13,061 nucleotides of DNA from an uncultured Clostridia bacterium (lineage in GTDB: Bacteria; Bacillota; Clostridia; Oscillospirales; Oscillospiraceae). The notes below the pieces were generated by a model that saw nothing but the letters and a program-made list of their open reading frames with translations, had not been told where the DNA came from and searched no databases. The position numbers and the translations under genes are program-made. This document shows, one piece after another, positions 1 to 5,899 of this stretch. Each line of letters starts with the position of its first letter. The stretch's first letter is position 1. The DNA is taken from positions 1 to 13,061 of the forward strand of contig CALJDB010000134.1 in the NCBI GenBank assembly GCA_938023775.1, read 5' to 3'.

Positions 1-465
1 ATCAACGGTCAGGGCATGCACTATGAGTTCGCCCTGATGAGCGACATCACCCTCTGCGTTCCGGAGTACAGCTTCTCCGACGCGCACTTCTCCAAGAACA
101 TCGTCGGCGGCGACGGCATGAGCTTCGCCATCCGCACCTGCCTGCCGGTCAAGATGAGCAACTACTTCATGTTCATGGAGCCGCAGATCCCCGCCGAGAA
201 GGCCAAGGAGATCGGTCTCGTCAACGAAGTCGTCGAGCACGACAAGCTGATCGAGCGCGCTTATGAGATCGCGCACTATCTGATGAAGACCAACCGCTCC
301 GTCCGCCGCCTCCAGCACGAGATCGCCATCCGCCCGTGGAAGCAGTCCCTTCAGGACAATGAGCGCGTCCACGTTCTCTGCGAGATGTACGGCGTCCAGC
401 TCAACAAGTTCGAGCACCACTTCGACAAGATCGTCGAGTCCTTCGACGCCAAGCGCGAGGGCTAA
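1..465 (+). CDS. Enoyl-CoA hydratase/isomerase (crotonase) family protein, 3' part only
   Basis: This is the C-terminal part of a crotonase-superfamily protein; the reading frame is open from base 1 and ends with TAA at 463-465, so the N-terminus lies outside the window. The visible start (INGQGMHYEFALMSDI) matches the oxyanion-hole and active-site helix of crotonases, normally NG..GGG.ELAL.CD. The later segment with AEKAKEIGLVNEVV is the usual family A..A...GLV..VV stretch. The Glu equivalent to rat crotonase E144 appears kept (YEFALMSD). By hand alignment the position of the second catalytic Glu (E164) falls on His in FSDAHF. It may therefore not be an ordinary hydratase; an isomerase, hydrolase or other acyl-CoA activity is possible. 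The substrate is unknown. Family placement is confident; the reaction is not. Confidence 0.85.
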   Translation: MNGQGMHYEFALMSDITLCVPEYSFSDAHFSKNIVGGDGMSFAIRTCLPVKMSNYFMFMEPQIPAEKAKEIGLVNEVVEHDKLIERAYEIAHYLMKTNRSVRRLQHEIAIRPWKQSLQDNERVHVLCEMYGVQLNKFEHHFDKIVESFDAKREG

Positions 466-480
466 GTCACACACACAAAT

Positions 481-521
481 AAAATGCACCGGCATCCGAA
501 AAGATGCCGGTGCATTTTTTT
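481..521. terminator. Bidirectional rho-independent terminator between convergent genes
   Basis: A 16-bp perfect stem (481-496 with 503-518, loop CGAAAA) has A-rich left and T-rich right ends, so it can stop transcription from both sides. It lies between the crotonase stop at 465 and the stop codon of the opposing cyclase gene at 520-522. Confidence 0.92.
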
Positions 522-1107
522 ACTCCTCGTCGCTTTGCAGCAGCACGGCGCGGACGGGGGCGGCGTCGCAGCCGGCATATTTTGCGGGAAAGGCGAAAAT
601 GAGATACTCCCCGTCCTCCACGCCGTCCAGCACGGCGTTTTCCACGACGGCGACACCGCCGCGGGCGAGGATGACGTGGACCGCAGCCTCGTTGTCCGGC
701 GGGGCGACGCTGAGCGCGTCCGTCACGACAAGCTTCACGCCGCATTCGGCGAGATACTCCGCCGCCTGCTCGCAAAGATAGCTTTTCCCTCCGGTATGGA
801 GCACGACGCGCTCCGCGCCGGCGATGCGGCCTCGCAGCTCGTCCGCGCGGATGAGCTCCTCCGCGGAAACCGTCAGCACACGGCAGTCGCCGCAGTAGGC
901 GTCCAGCGGCATCGCGTCGATCGGCGCGCCGTCCGGCAGAAAGTGGCTCTCCGCGTCCGCGTGAGTGCCCATGTGGCTCCCCGCAGTGACGAGCGTCTCG
1001 CGCCAGCCGCGCGTCTCGATGTCCGCGACCGGCTCAAACACAGCCGGGGCGGAGCCGGGGTAAATCGGCGCGTCCTGAAGCGCACGGGTGATGTCGTAGA
1101 TCTTCAT
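520..1107 (-). CDS. Cyclase family protein (kynurenine formamidase-like metal hydrolase)
   Basis: A 195-aa soluble protein of the cyclase family (PF04199). Members include KynB-type arylformamidases, isatin hydrolases and polyketide-type cyclases, which use metal ions to hydrolyse amides or lactams. The signature H-x-G-T-H-x-D-x3-H is present as H45, G47, T48, H49, D51 and H55. A later conserved His (about H144) and Glu-Asn (156-157) fit the family's active site. The start ATG at 1107 follows GGAGGGAGATCA. There is no signal peptide. No kynurenine or tryptophan-degradation gene lies nearby, so the substrate cannot be assigned. No clear private promoter is visible between its ribosome site and the yabR terminator immediately upstream. 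Transcription may come from read-through or from a site inside yabR. Confidence 0.88.
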   Translation of the reverse strand: MKIYDITRALQDAPIYPGSAPAVFEPVADIETRGWRETLVTAGSHMGTHADAESHFLPDGAPIDAMPLDAYCGDCRVLTVSAEELIRADELRGRIAGAERVVLHTGGKSYLCEQAAEYLAECGVKLVVTDALSVAPPDNEAAVHVILARGGVAVVENAVLDGVEDGEYLIFAFPAKYAGCDAAPVRAVLLQSDEE

Positions 1108-1142
1108 GGATTGATCTCCCTCCTCTAAATCTGACGTTCACA

Positions 1143-1169
1143 AAAAGGCAGTGAGGACCTCACTGCCTT
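1143..1169 (-). terminator. Rho-independent terminator after yabR
   Basis: On the minus strand the palindrome AAGGCAGTGAGG / CCTCACTGCCTT (1145-1169, one-base centre) is followed by a short T run. It lies just downstream of the yabR stop and just upstream of the cyclase gene, so it ends the yabP-yabQ-divIC-yabR block. Confidence 0.75.
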
Positions 1170-1176
1170 ATGGTCT

Positions 1177-1656
1177 TTATTTTCTTCTCCGCGCACTCTT
1201 TTTCTGCTGGTCGTAGATACGGCTGCCGGAGATCTTTCGGTCGGATTCCTGCATGAAAAGCTTGAGCTTGTCCTCGAAGCTCTGATCGCCGGAGGAGTGC
1301 GGAACATAGCCGCCGGCGGGCTGGGACGCCGCCGCAGGCGCGGCGGGGCGCGGCGCGGGCTTTGCGTCCGTCCGCGGGGCGCGCTGCTGCTGCGGGCGCT
1401 GCGGGCGGCGCTCCGGCGCGCCGGGCTGTGCCTGACGGATGGAGAGATTGATCTTCCCCTCCGGTGTAACGGAGAGGACCTTGACGGTAACGGTCTGGTC
1501 CTTCGTCAAAAATGCGTTGATGTCGCTGACGTATGTATTCGCGACCTCGGAGATATGGACGAGCCCGCTCTTTCCGCCCGGCAGCGCGACAAACGCGCCG
1601 AAGGCGGTGATTCCCGTGACACGGCCCTCCAGAATGGAGCCCACTTCAAGCTGCAT
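1177..1656 (-). CDS. yabR: S1 RNA-binding domain protein, YabR type
   Basis: A 159-aa cytoplasmic protein. Residues about 5-75 form one S1 (OB-fold) RNA-binding domain with the typical pattern VGSILEGRVTGITAFGAFV, GLVHISEV and GKINLSIR. A Pro/Ala/Gln/Arg-rich low-complexity linker (about 77-120) follows, then a short conserved-looking tail FEDKLKLFMQESDRKI (about 127-142) and a basic C-terminus. This layout matches YabR / general stress protein 13, an S1 protein encoded directly after divIC in Bacillus. Its likely role is RNA or ribosome binding; the exact target is unknown. It lies 60 nt downstream of divIC, probably in the same transcript, and is closed by the hairpin at 1143-1169. The symbol rests on both sequence and gene order. 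Confidence 0.88.
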   Translation of the reverse strand: MQLEVGSILEGRVTGITAFGAFVALPGGKSGLVHISEVANTYVSDINAFLTKDQTVTVKVLSVTPEGKINLSIRQAQPGAPERRPQRPQQQRAPRTDAKPAPRPAAPAAASQPAGGYVPHSSGDQSFEDKLKLFMQESDRKISGSRIYDQQKKSARRRK

Positions 1657-1716
1657 GCGTTTAATTTTCCTCTCTCGCCGCCGCTCTCTTTCGCGGCAGC
1701 GGGGTTTATTTTTTTC

Positions 1717-1995
1717 TCAGTTGCTGACGTCGTAAAAGATCTTCTCGCCGGGCATAACGAGTCCGAGCTTCGTGCGCGCGATCTCGGCGATGGTGTCCGG
1801 ATCGCCGGCGTGCTCGATATCGTATTCCAGCTCGGCGTTTTCCTGAAGCATCGCGTCCACTCGCGCCTGAAGCACCACGCGGTCCGCCTCAGCCTCCGCG
1901 ACGCGGTTTTTCGTGTTCACAAGGCTGATCGTCGCGTAAACAATCAGGGCAAGGAGCACGATCTTGGTAAAGATACTGGACCGTTTGAGTTTCAT
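1717..1995 (-). CDS. divIC: Septum formation initiator DivIC/FtsB family cell-division protein
   Basis: A 92-aa bitopic membrane protein. It has a short basic cytoplasmic N-terminus, one membrane helix (about residues 10-27), a Glu/Ala/Leu-rich coiled coil (about 31-65), and the family C-terminal motif IARTKLGLVMPGEKIF (about 72-87). Members of PF04977 join FtsL and DivIB/FtsQ at the septum and help activate septal peptidoglycan synthesis. The ATG at 1995 follows GGAGGAAACGGAAG. The gene starts inside the end of the yabQ reading frame (107-nt overlap). A sigma-A-like promoter about 60-90 nt upstream (2055-2083) would allow vegetative expression without the sporulation genes yabP and yabQ. Confidence 0.93.
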   Translation of the reverse strand: MKLKRSSIFTKIVLLALIVYATISLVNTKNRVAEAEADRVVLQARVDAMLQENAELEYDIEHAGDPDTIAEIARTKLGLVMPGEKIFYDVSN

Positions 1996-2467
1996 CTTCC
2001 GTTTCCTCCGGAGCCGCGGGGCGCACTGCGCCGTTTCTGCGTTTTGTGGCTATTATTGTAAACCAATTTTTCGTTATTGTAAACCACTTTTTCGCAGATT
2101 TTTTGATTTTTTCCGCCGGTGCGCAAAGTTTTTTCACCGGTGCTGCGGCGCGGCGCGCAAGACGCAGTCCCCGGCGGGCGGCGCGGCGCTCCGGCGCGCC
2201 GAACAGCGCGATCCACGCCGCGCCCCCGGCGAGCAGCAGCGGCGGCATGAAAAGCCGCAGCCGCCCCTCCCCCGGTCCCATGCCGAGCGCAAAGAGCGTG
2301 AACGCAAAGAGCAGGCAAAAAAGCGCGTCGCAGCCGAGCGCGGCGAGCGCGCCCCGCCCCGTGCGCACGACCCGCAGCAGGTCATAGACCGCGCCGAGCG
2401 CCATTCCCGCGAGCAGCACCGCCGCGCAGACCATCGCCTGATCGCGCAGCGGCAGCGCGAGCTCCAT
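1889..2467 (-). CDS. yabQ: Spore cortex biosynthesis protein YabQ family
   Basis: A 192-aa membrane protein with about three hydrophobic helices (about residues 12-31, 45-62 and 70-90) and the N-terminal GxxxDLLRxxR-like stretch (GAVYDLLRVVR) seen in YabQ (PF09578). B. subtilis YabQ is needed for cortex formation and sits in the membranes around the forespore. The ATG overlaps the yabP stop (TGATG). The C-terminal third is hydrophilic and basic (KKxxxKKWFTITKNWFTII), then acidic, then Cys-containing (CPDC). The last 35 codons overlap divIC. The basic stretch coincides with the embedded divIC promoter, so its composition may be constrained by DNA function. The assignment rests on weak sequence similarity plus strong gene-order evidence. 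Confidence 0.82.
   Translation of the reverse strand: MELALPLRDQAMVCAAVLLAGMALGAVYDLLRVVRTGRGALAALGCDALFCLLFAFTLFALGMGPGEGRLRLFMPPLLLAGGAAWIALFGAPERRAARRGLRLARRAAAPVKKLCAPAEKIKKSAKKWFTITKNWFTIIATKRRNGAVRPAAPEETEDETQTVQYLYQDRAPCPDCLRDDQPCEHEKPRRGG
2055..2083 (-). promoter_or_regulatory. Sigma-A-like promoter inside yabQ, reading into divIC-yabR
   Basis: On the minus strand TTTACA (2083-2078), a 17-nt spacer and TACAAT (2060-2055) each match the sigma-A boxes at 5 of 6 positions. The predicted start near 2048 leaves a leader of about 53 nt before the divIC ATG. The site lies in a local AT-rich dip within very GC-rich DNA. It also explains the direct repeat TTATTGTAAACCA at 2053-2065 and 2074-2086. 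Confidence 0.65.
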
Positions 2468-2757
2468 CAGTGGAAAAGCCGCGCCCAGAAGCCGCCGCGC
2501 GGCGCGGCGTCCTCGTAGCGCAGCTCCGTGACGAGACCCTCCACGCTCAGCTCGCCGGTCTCCGTGCTGAGCTCGCCTACGCAGAGCTCCTCGCCGCGCA
2601 GGATGAGCGAGCCCTCTGTCGTCCGCATCACAATCTCCTGACCGTCGAAGCTTTCGACCTCCTCCACCCCGCTGAGCGACAAGCGGCGGCGGGACTTCAT
2701 TGAAACATCATGCGCCCGCTTCGGCGGCGCGGCTTTTGCTTTTTCCTCGTAGGACAT
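2467..2757 (-). CDS. yabP: Sporulation protein YabP
   Basis: A 96-aa soluble protein of the YabP/YqfC family (PF07873), close in length to the Bacillus protein of about 100 aa. The core is present: RRRLSLSGVEEVESFDGQEI followed by TTEGSLILRGEELCVGELS, then TGELSVEGLV. The Bacillus protein is made in the mother cell and, with YabQ, is linked to cortex assembly. The frame stays open upstream to 2925, but the ATG at 2757 is chosen because it follows GGGGAGGAAAACG and because the family begins near here; the extra upstream residues are unlike the family. yabQ starts at its stop codon. The usual Bacillus neighbour upstream (an S4-domain gene, rlbA/hslR) is replaced here by galE. Confidence 0.9.
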   Translation of the reverse strand: MSYEEKAKAAPPKRAHDVSMKSRRRLSLSGVEEVESFDGQEIVMRTTEGSLILRGEELCVGELSTETGELSVEGLVTELRYEDAAPRGGFWARLFH

Positions 2758-2791
2758 CGGCGTTTTCCTCCCCAATCGCGGTTTTTGTTGA

Positions 2792-2820
2792 TACTTATGC
2801 GGCGTGGAGCTGGAAAATGC
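2792..2820 (-). promoter_or_regulatory. Possible sigma-E-type promoter of yabP-yabQ
   Basis: On the minus strand GCATTTT (2820-2814), a 14-nt spacer and CATAAGTA (2799-2792) partly resemble the mother-cell sigma-E boxes (GKATATT and CATACAMT). The -10 match is limited to CATA plus weak agreement. The site sits 35-60 nt upstream of the yabP ATG, where a sporulation promoter would be expected. Weak candidate only. Confidence 0.3.
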
Positions 2821-2839
2821 CGTTTTGTTTTGACGGGAT

Positions 2840-2870
2840 GCTTCGCGCCCTGCGGGTGCAAAACGCCGGT
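2840..2870. repeat. Short palindromic intergenic repeat, copy 1
   Basis: The stretch GCTTCGCGCCC-TGC-GGGTGCAAAACGCC can fold into a hairpin (2842-2850 with 2854-2862). It closely resembles the intergenic hairpin at 7379-7404, sharing GCTTCGCGCCC and AAACGCC. It lies between galE and yabP. It has no T run on the minus strand, so it is not a classic terminator. It may be one member of a dispersed REP-like family. Confidence 0.45.
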
Positions 2871-2876
2871 TCGAAT

Positions 2877-3890
2877 TCAGTTTCCTCCCCCGCAGCTCTT
2901 CTGCCACCGCCACGCATCGCGGCACATATCCTCCAGCGTCCGCTCGGTCTTCCAGCCGAGGACGCGGAGCGCCTTGCCCGCGTCGGCGTAAAACTCCGGG
3001 AGGTCCCCGTCGCGGCGGGGAGCGATCTCATAGGGCAGGGTCAGCCCGTTCGCGCGCTCGAAGGCGCGGACAACCTCCAGCACGCTGCTGCCGTGACCGC
3101 TGCCGAGGTTGAAGATCTCCGTGCCGCTGTGGGTCTCGGCATAGTCGAGCGCGGCGAGGTGGCCCTTTGCGAGGTCCACGACGTGGATATAGTCGCGCAC
3201 GCCGGTGCCGTCCCGCGTCGGGTAATCGCCGCCGTAAATGCTGAGATGGTCGCGCACGCCGGCGGCGACCTGCGTGATATAGGGCATCAGATTGTTGGGG
3301 ATTCCGTTCGGCTTTTCGCCGATGAGCCCGCTCTCGTGGGCGCCGATGGGGTTGAAGTAGCGCAGCAGCACGACGCTCATCGCCCCGTCCGCCGCAGCGG
3401 CATCCATCAGGATGCGCTCGACCATCCACTTGGTCCAGCCGTAGGGGTTCGTGCAGTCGCCGGTCGGCATGGTCTCCACGTAGGGGATGGGGTTGCGCGC
3501 GCCGTAAACCGTGGCGGAGGAGCTGAAGATAAAGCAGCGGCAGCCGTGGTTGCGCATGACCTCCAGCAGCGTCAGCGCGCCGTCAAGGTTGCATCGGTAA
3601 TAGTCGAGCGGTTTCTTCACGCTCTCCCCCACCGCTTTTTTCCCGGCGAAGTGCATGACGGCGCTGATGTCGTCCTCCGCAAAAATGCGCTCCACCGCGG
3701 CGCGGTCGGTCACGTCCGCGGGGATGAGCTCCACCATTTTGCCCGTAATGCGCGAGATGCGCTCGGCAACGTCGGGAGAGCTGTTGCTGAAATCGTCCGC
3801 CAGCACGACCTCGCGCCCGGCGTTCAGAAGCTCGACAGCGGCGTGGGAGCCGATATAGCCCGTGCCGCCGGTGAGTAAAATTTTGCCCAT
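2877..3890 (-). CDS. galE: UDP-glucose 4-epimerase
   Basis: A 337-aa extended short-chain dehydrogenase that interconverts UDP-glucose and UDP-galactose (Leloir pathway, and precursors for surface polysaccharide). Visible evidence: the NAD-binding motif TGGTGYIGSH near the N-terminus (residues 7-16), the catalytic Ser in FSSSATVYG (about 122-130), and the Y150-GWT-K154 pair. Also present are the GalE-specific stretches LRYFNPIGAH, PNNLMPYITQVA, RDYIHVVDLA and EIFNLGSG. Length is typical (about 330-340). The ATG at 3890 follows AAGGAG with 10 nt spacing. That ribosome site overlaps the stop of the upstream methyltransferase (14-nt gap), so the two genes are probably co-transcribed. No other sugar-metabolism gene is nearby. 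Confidence 0.96.
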   Translation of the reverse strand: MGKILLTGGTGYIGSHAAVELLNAGREVVLADDFSNSSPDVAERISRITGKMVELIPADVTDRAAVERIFAEDDISAVMHFAGKKAVGESVKKPLDYYRCNLDGALTLLEVMRNHGCRCFIFSSSATVYGARNPIPYVETMPTGDCTNPYGWTKWMVERILMDAAAADGAMSVVLLRYFNPIGAHESGLIGEKPNGIPNNLMPYITQVAAGVRDHLSIYGGDYPTRDGTGVRDYIHVVDLAKGHLAALDYAETHSGTEIFNLGSGHGSSVLEVVRAFERANGLTLPYEIAPRRDGDLPEFYADAGKALRVLGWKTERTLEDMCRDAWRWQKSCGGGN

Positions 3891-3904
3891 CTTGAAAAAT
3901 CTCC

Positions 3905-4825
3905 TTATTTCCGCGCGTTTCGTTCGAGAAACACGCCGTTTTCATAGCCTTGGATGCGCCGGTCCGTCTCCGCGCGCTCCAGCCGGTACTGCGCCCACGC
4001 GCAGTACTGTGCGCTCTGCTCCACGCCGACGAAGTGCCGCCCTAACTTCTTCGCCGCAACGGCGGTGCTGCCGCTGCCGAGGAAGGGGTCCAAAACCGTG
4101 TCCCCCGCGTCGGAGCTCGCCAGAATGAGCCGCGCGAGCAGCTTTTCCGGCTTTTGGGTCGGGTGAGCGGTGTTTTCCGGCATGGACCAGTACGGCACCG
4201 TAATATCGTCCCAGAAATTGCCCGGACAGGTCAGGCGGAAGTTTCCCTCCGGCGTCGCCTCCCAGTCCCGCGGCGCGCCGTCCGTGCGGTAGGGCGCGAC
4301 GACACGCTTGCGGAGCTTTACAGCGTTTAAGTTAAAGGTATAGCCCTCCCCCGCCGTCGCGAACCAGATGTCCTCCGCGGTGTTTTTCCAGTTGCGCGCC
4401 GCGCCGCGGCCCTTTTCGCGCTGCCAGGTGATGCGGCTGCGGACGGTAAAGAGCTCGCCGAGCGCTGCGCCGACCGCGCCGGAGCAGCGCCAGTCGCAGC
4501 AGACATAAATGCTGCCGCCGGGCCGCAGCAGCGGGCGCACGAGCGCGAGCCAGCTGCGCGTATAGTTCAGATAATCCGCCTCCGATCTGCGCCGGAAGGG
4601 CGCGCCGTCAAAGTCGTAATCGAGGTTATAGGGCGGGTCCGCGACGATGAGATCGGCGAGCCCCGCCGGCAGGCAGGGCAGCACGGCGAAGCTGTCGCCG
4701 CAGATCACGCGGTCGCGCACCGCGTCGGCGCCGACCGGCTCCGTTACGGCGATGCAGCGTGCGAGATAGTCTGCACCCTCGCCGGCGGAAAAGTCTATGG
4801 TCTTGTTGCGCGGTGATCTCGCCAT
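3905..4825 (-). CDS. Site-specific DNA methyltransferase, beta class (N4/N6)
   Basis: A 306-aa amino-methyltransferase (N6-adenine or N4-cytosine; PF01555). The catalytic motif DPPYNL is at about 63-68 and the AdoMet-binding motif DPFLGSGST is at about 246-254. Catalytic before AdoMet motif is the beta order found in CcrM, M.RsrI and similar enzymes. TAHPTQKPEKLLARLI (about 219-234) is also typical. No restriction endonuclease, specificity subunit or mismatch-repair nuclease is adjacent, so it may be an orphan enzyme with a regulatory or protective role. The recognition sequence cannot be read from the protein. The ATG at 4825 follows GGGAGGG. It has its own promoter (4852-4880) with a palindromic site in the spacer, and galE follows in the same transcript. 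Confidence 0.92.
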   Translation of the reverse strand: MARSPRNKTIDFSAGEGADYLARCIAVTEPVGADAVRDRVICGDSFAVLPCLPAGLADLIVADPPYNLDYDFDGAPFRRRSEADYLNYTRSWLALVRPLLRPGGSIYVCCDWRCSGAVGAALGELFTVRSRITWQREKGRGAARNWKNTAEDIWFATAGEGYTFNLNAVKLRKRVVAPYRTDGAPRDWEATPEGNFRLTCPGNFWDDITVPYWSMPENTAHPTQKPEKLLARLILASSDAGDTVLDPFLGSGSTAVAAKKLGRHFVGVEQSAQYCAWAQYRLERAETDRRIQGYENGVFLERNARK

Positions 4826-4851
4826 CGGCGTCCCTCCCTTCCGTTTTTTTC

Positions 4852-4880
4852 AGTTTACCACATCCGGTCCGGATTGTAAA
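4852..4880 (-). promoter_or_regulatory. Promoter of methyltransferase-galE
   Basis: On the minus strand TTTACA (4880-4875), a 17-nt spacer and TAAACT (4857-4852) with an upstream TGG giving an extended -10 (TGGTAAACT). The predicted start is near 4845, about 20 nt before the methyltransferase ATG. Confidence 0.6.
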
Positions 4881-4881
4881 C
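4853..4881. promoter_or_regulatory. Palindromic candidate operator between divergent genes
   Basis: Nested inverted repeats: ATCCGG-T-CCGGAT (4862-4874, perfect) lies inside GTTTAC (4853-4858) and GTAAAC (4876-4881). The inner palindrome fills the spacer of the methyltransferase promoter and abuts the -35 region of the divergent DUF2461 operon. It is not followed by a T run on the plus strand, so a protein-binding operator is likelier than a terminator. Confidence 0.5.
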
Positions 4882-4910
4882 TTGCGCGCGGGCGATTTTT
4901 ATGATAAAAT
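4882..4910 (+). promoter_or_regulatory. Candidate sigma-A promoter of the DUF2461 operon
   Basis: TTGCGC (4882-4887), a 17-nt spacer and TAAAAT (4905-4910), the latter in the AT-rich stretch TTTTTATGATAAAATG. The -10 box is good (5 of 6) and the -35 box is weak (3 of 6). It lies 28 nt before the ATG at 4938. Confidence 0.45.
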
Positions 4911-4937
4911 GAGTCGTTATCAGCAAAGGAGAATCCC

Positions 4938-5651
4938 ATGAATTTTGATAATATGCTCCGCTACTGCGCGCTTTTGGAACAGCATAACGACCGCGCGTGG
5001 TTTCATGAAAAGGAAAACTATAAGCTCTACACCGCCGCAAAGAGCGATTTCACGGAGCTCGTGGAGCTGCTGAAGTTCCGCGTCGCCTCCGTCGCGTCGC
5101 CCGACCTTGCGGAGGGGCTCATTTTCGCGGACGCGAAGGGGCTGCTCTACCGCATTCCGCGCGATATGCGCGTCCACAAAAACCAGCCGCCCTATAATCC
5201 GAGCTGGCGCGCGGACCTCTCCGCCGGGCGGCACATCGAGATCCCCATCGGCTACTATCTGCGCATCCAGCCCGGCGGACGCAGCCACTTCGGCACCGGC
5301 GCATGGTGCTGGGAGGCGGAGCAGCTTTTTCAGGTGCGCAGCCGCATCTCGCTCCACTTCGGCGAGTTTCTGGACGCGCTGGACGCGAGCGGCTGCGAGC
5401 TCTGGGGCGATAAGCTGAAAAAGGTCCCCGCAGACTTCGACCCGCTGGACCCCGCGGCGGAGTTTCTGAAGTATAAAAGCTGGCTCGTCAGCCGCGATTT
5501 TGCGGACGCGGAGCTGACGGACTTTGAAGCCTTCGGCGACCTCGCCGCGGAGACGGCGGAGCGCATGGAACCGCTGCGGCAGTTCTTCAACGCCGCTCTT
5601 GCAGGGCCGCGCCGCGACCCGCTGCGCGCTGACGACTGGGACGCGAGATGA
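4938..5651 (+). CDS. DUF2461 family protein
   Basis: A 237-aa soluble protein of the DUF2461 family (TIGR02453-like); its biochemical role is unknown. Family features visible: an N-terminal LEQHNDRAWFHEKENYKLY stretch, the central YRIPRDMRVHKNQPPYNPSW (about 71-90), and GYYLRIQPGGRSHFGTGAW (about 105-123). The C-terminal third is helical and charged. The ATG follows AAAGGAG with 6-nt spacing. It is the first gene of a plus-strand operon; its TGA overlaps the ATG of the GIY-YIG gene (ATGA). Some annotators link DUF2461 to stress or toxin-like roles, but nothing in the sequence settles this. Confidence 0.85.
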   Translation: MNFDNMLRYCALLEQHNDRAWFHEKENYKLYTAAKSDFTELVELLKFRVASVASPDLAEGLIFADAKGLLYRIPRDMRVHKNQPPYNPSWRADLSAGRHIEIPIGYYLRIQPGGRSHFGTGAWCWEAEQLFQVRSRISLHFGEFLDALDASGCELWGDKLKKVPADFDPLDPAAEFLKYKSWLVSRDFADAELTDFEAFGDLAAETAERMEPLRQFFNAALAGPRRDPLRADDWDAR

Positions 5652-5899
5652 ACTACACCTACATGCTCCGCTGCGCGGACGGCACGCTTTACACCGGCTG
5701 GACCAACGACCTCGAAGCCCGCATACGCACCCACCAGTCCGGCCGCGGCGGAAAATATACCCGCAGCCGCCTGCCCGTAGAGCTTGTCTGGTTTGAGGAG
5801 CACGCGGACAAGGCGGAGGCGATGCGCCGCGAGTGGGCGGTGAAGCGGCTGACGCGGGCGCAGAAGCTCGCGCTCATCGCGGAAAGGAGTCACGAATGA
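5648..5899 (+). CDS. GIY-YIG nuclease superfamily protein, YazA/YhbQ (UPF0213) type
   Basis: An 83-aa single-domain GIY-YIG protein. The strands YTYMLRC (residues 3-9) and LYTGW (14-18) replace the GIY and YIG motifs, with the catalytic Arg R25, H29, and the metal-binding Glu in AMRREWAVK (E62, K66). Stand-alone proteins of this size belong to the UPF0213 family. Some E. coli members bind or cut DNA; the physiological role remains open. It is translationally coupled at both ends: ATGA overlap with DUF2461 upstream and with the kinase-family membrane gene downstream. Coupling may reflect operon packing rather than shared function. Confidence 0.93.
   Translation: MNYTYMLRCADGTLYTGWTNDLEARIRTHQSGRGGKYTRSRLPVELVWFEEHADKAEAMRREWAVKRLTRAQKLALIAERSHE

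Noticed and set aside
2053..2086. Tandem TTATTGTAAACCA repeat as a possible CRISPR or iteron array
   Set aside because: There are only two copies, inside a coding frame, and they are explained by the -35 and -10 boxes of the divIC promoter.
2102..2150. CACCGGTG/CCGGTG inverted repeat near the yabQ middle
   Set aside because: It is within coding sequence of very GC-rich DNA, where short palindromes are frequent; no regulatory context.
2758..2925. Extended N-terminus of YabP (56 more residues)
   Set aside because: The upstream frame overlaps galE's end and a palindromic repeat and does not resemble the family. The ATG at 2757 has a strong ribosome site.
2700..3878. Long plus-strand open frame (392 codons) opposite galE
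   Set aside because: It is exactly antisense to a confident galE, has low-complexity Arg/Ala/His/Val composition and no family motif. It is a high-GC shadow frame.
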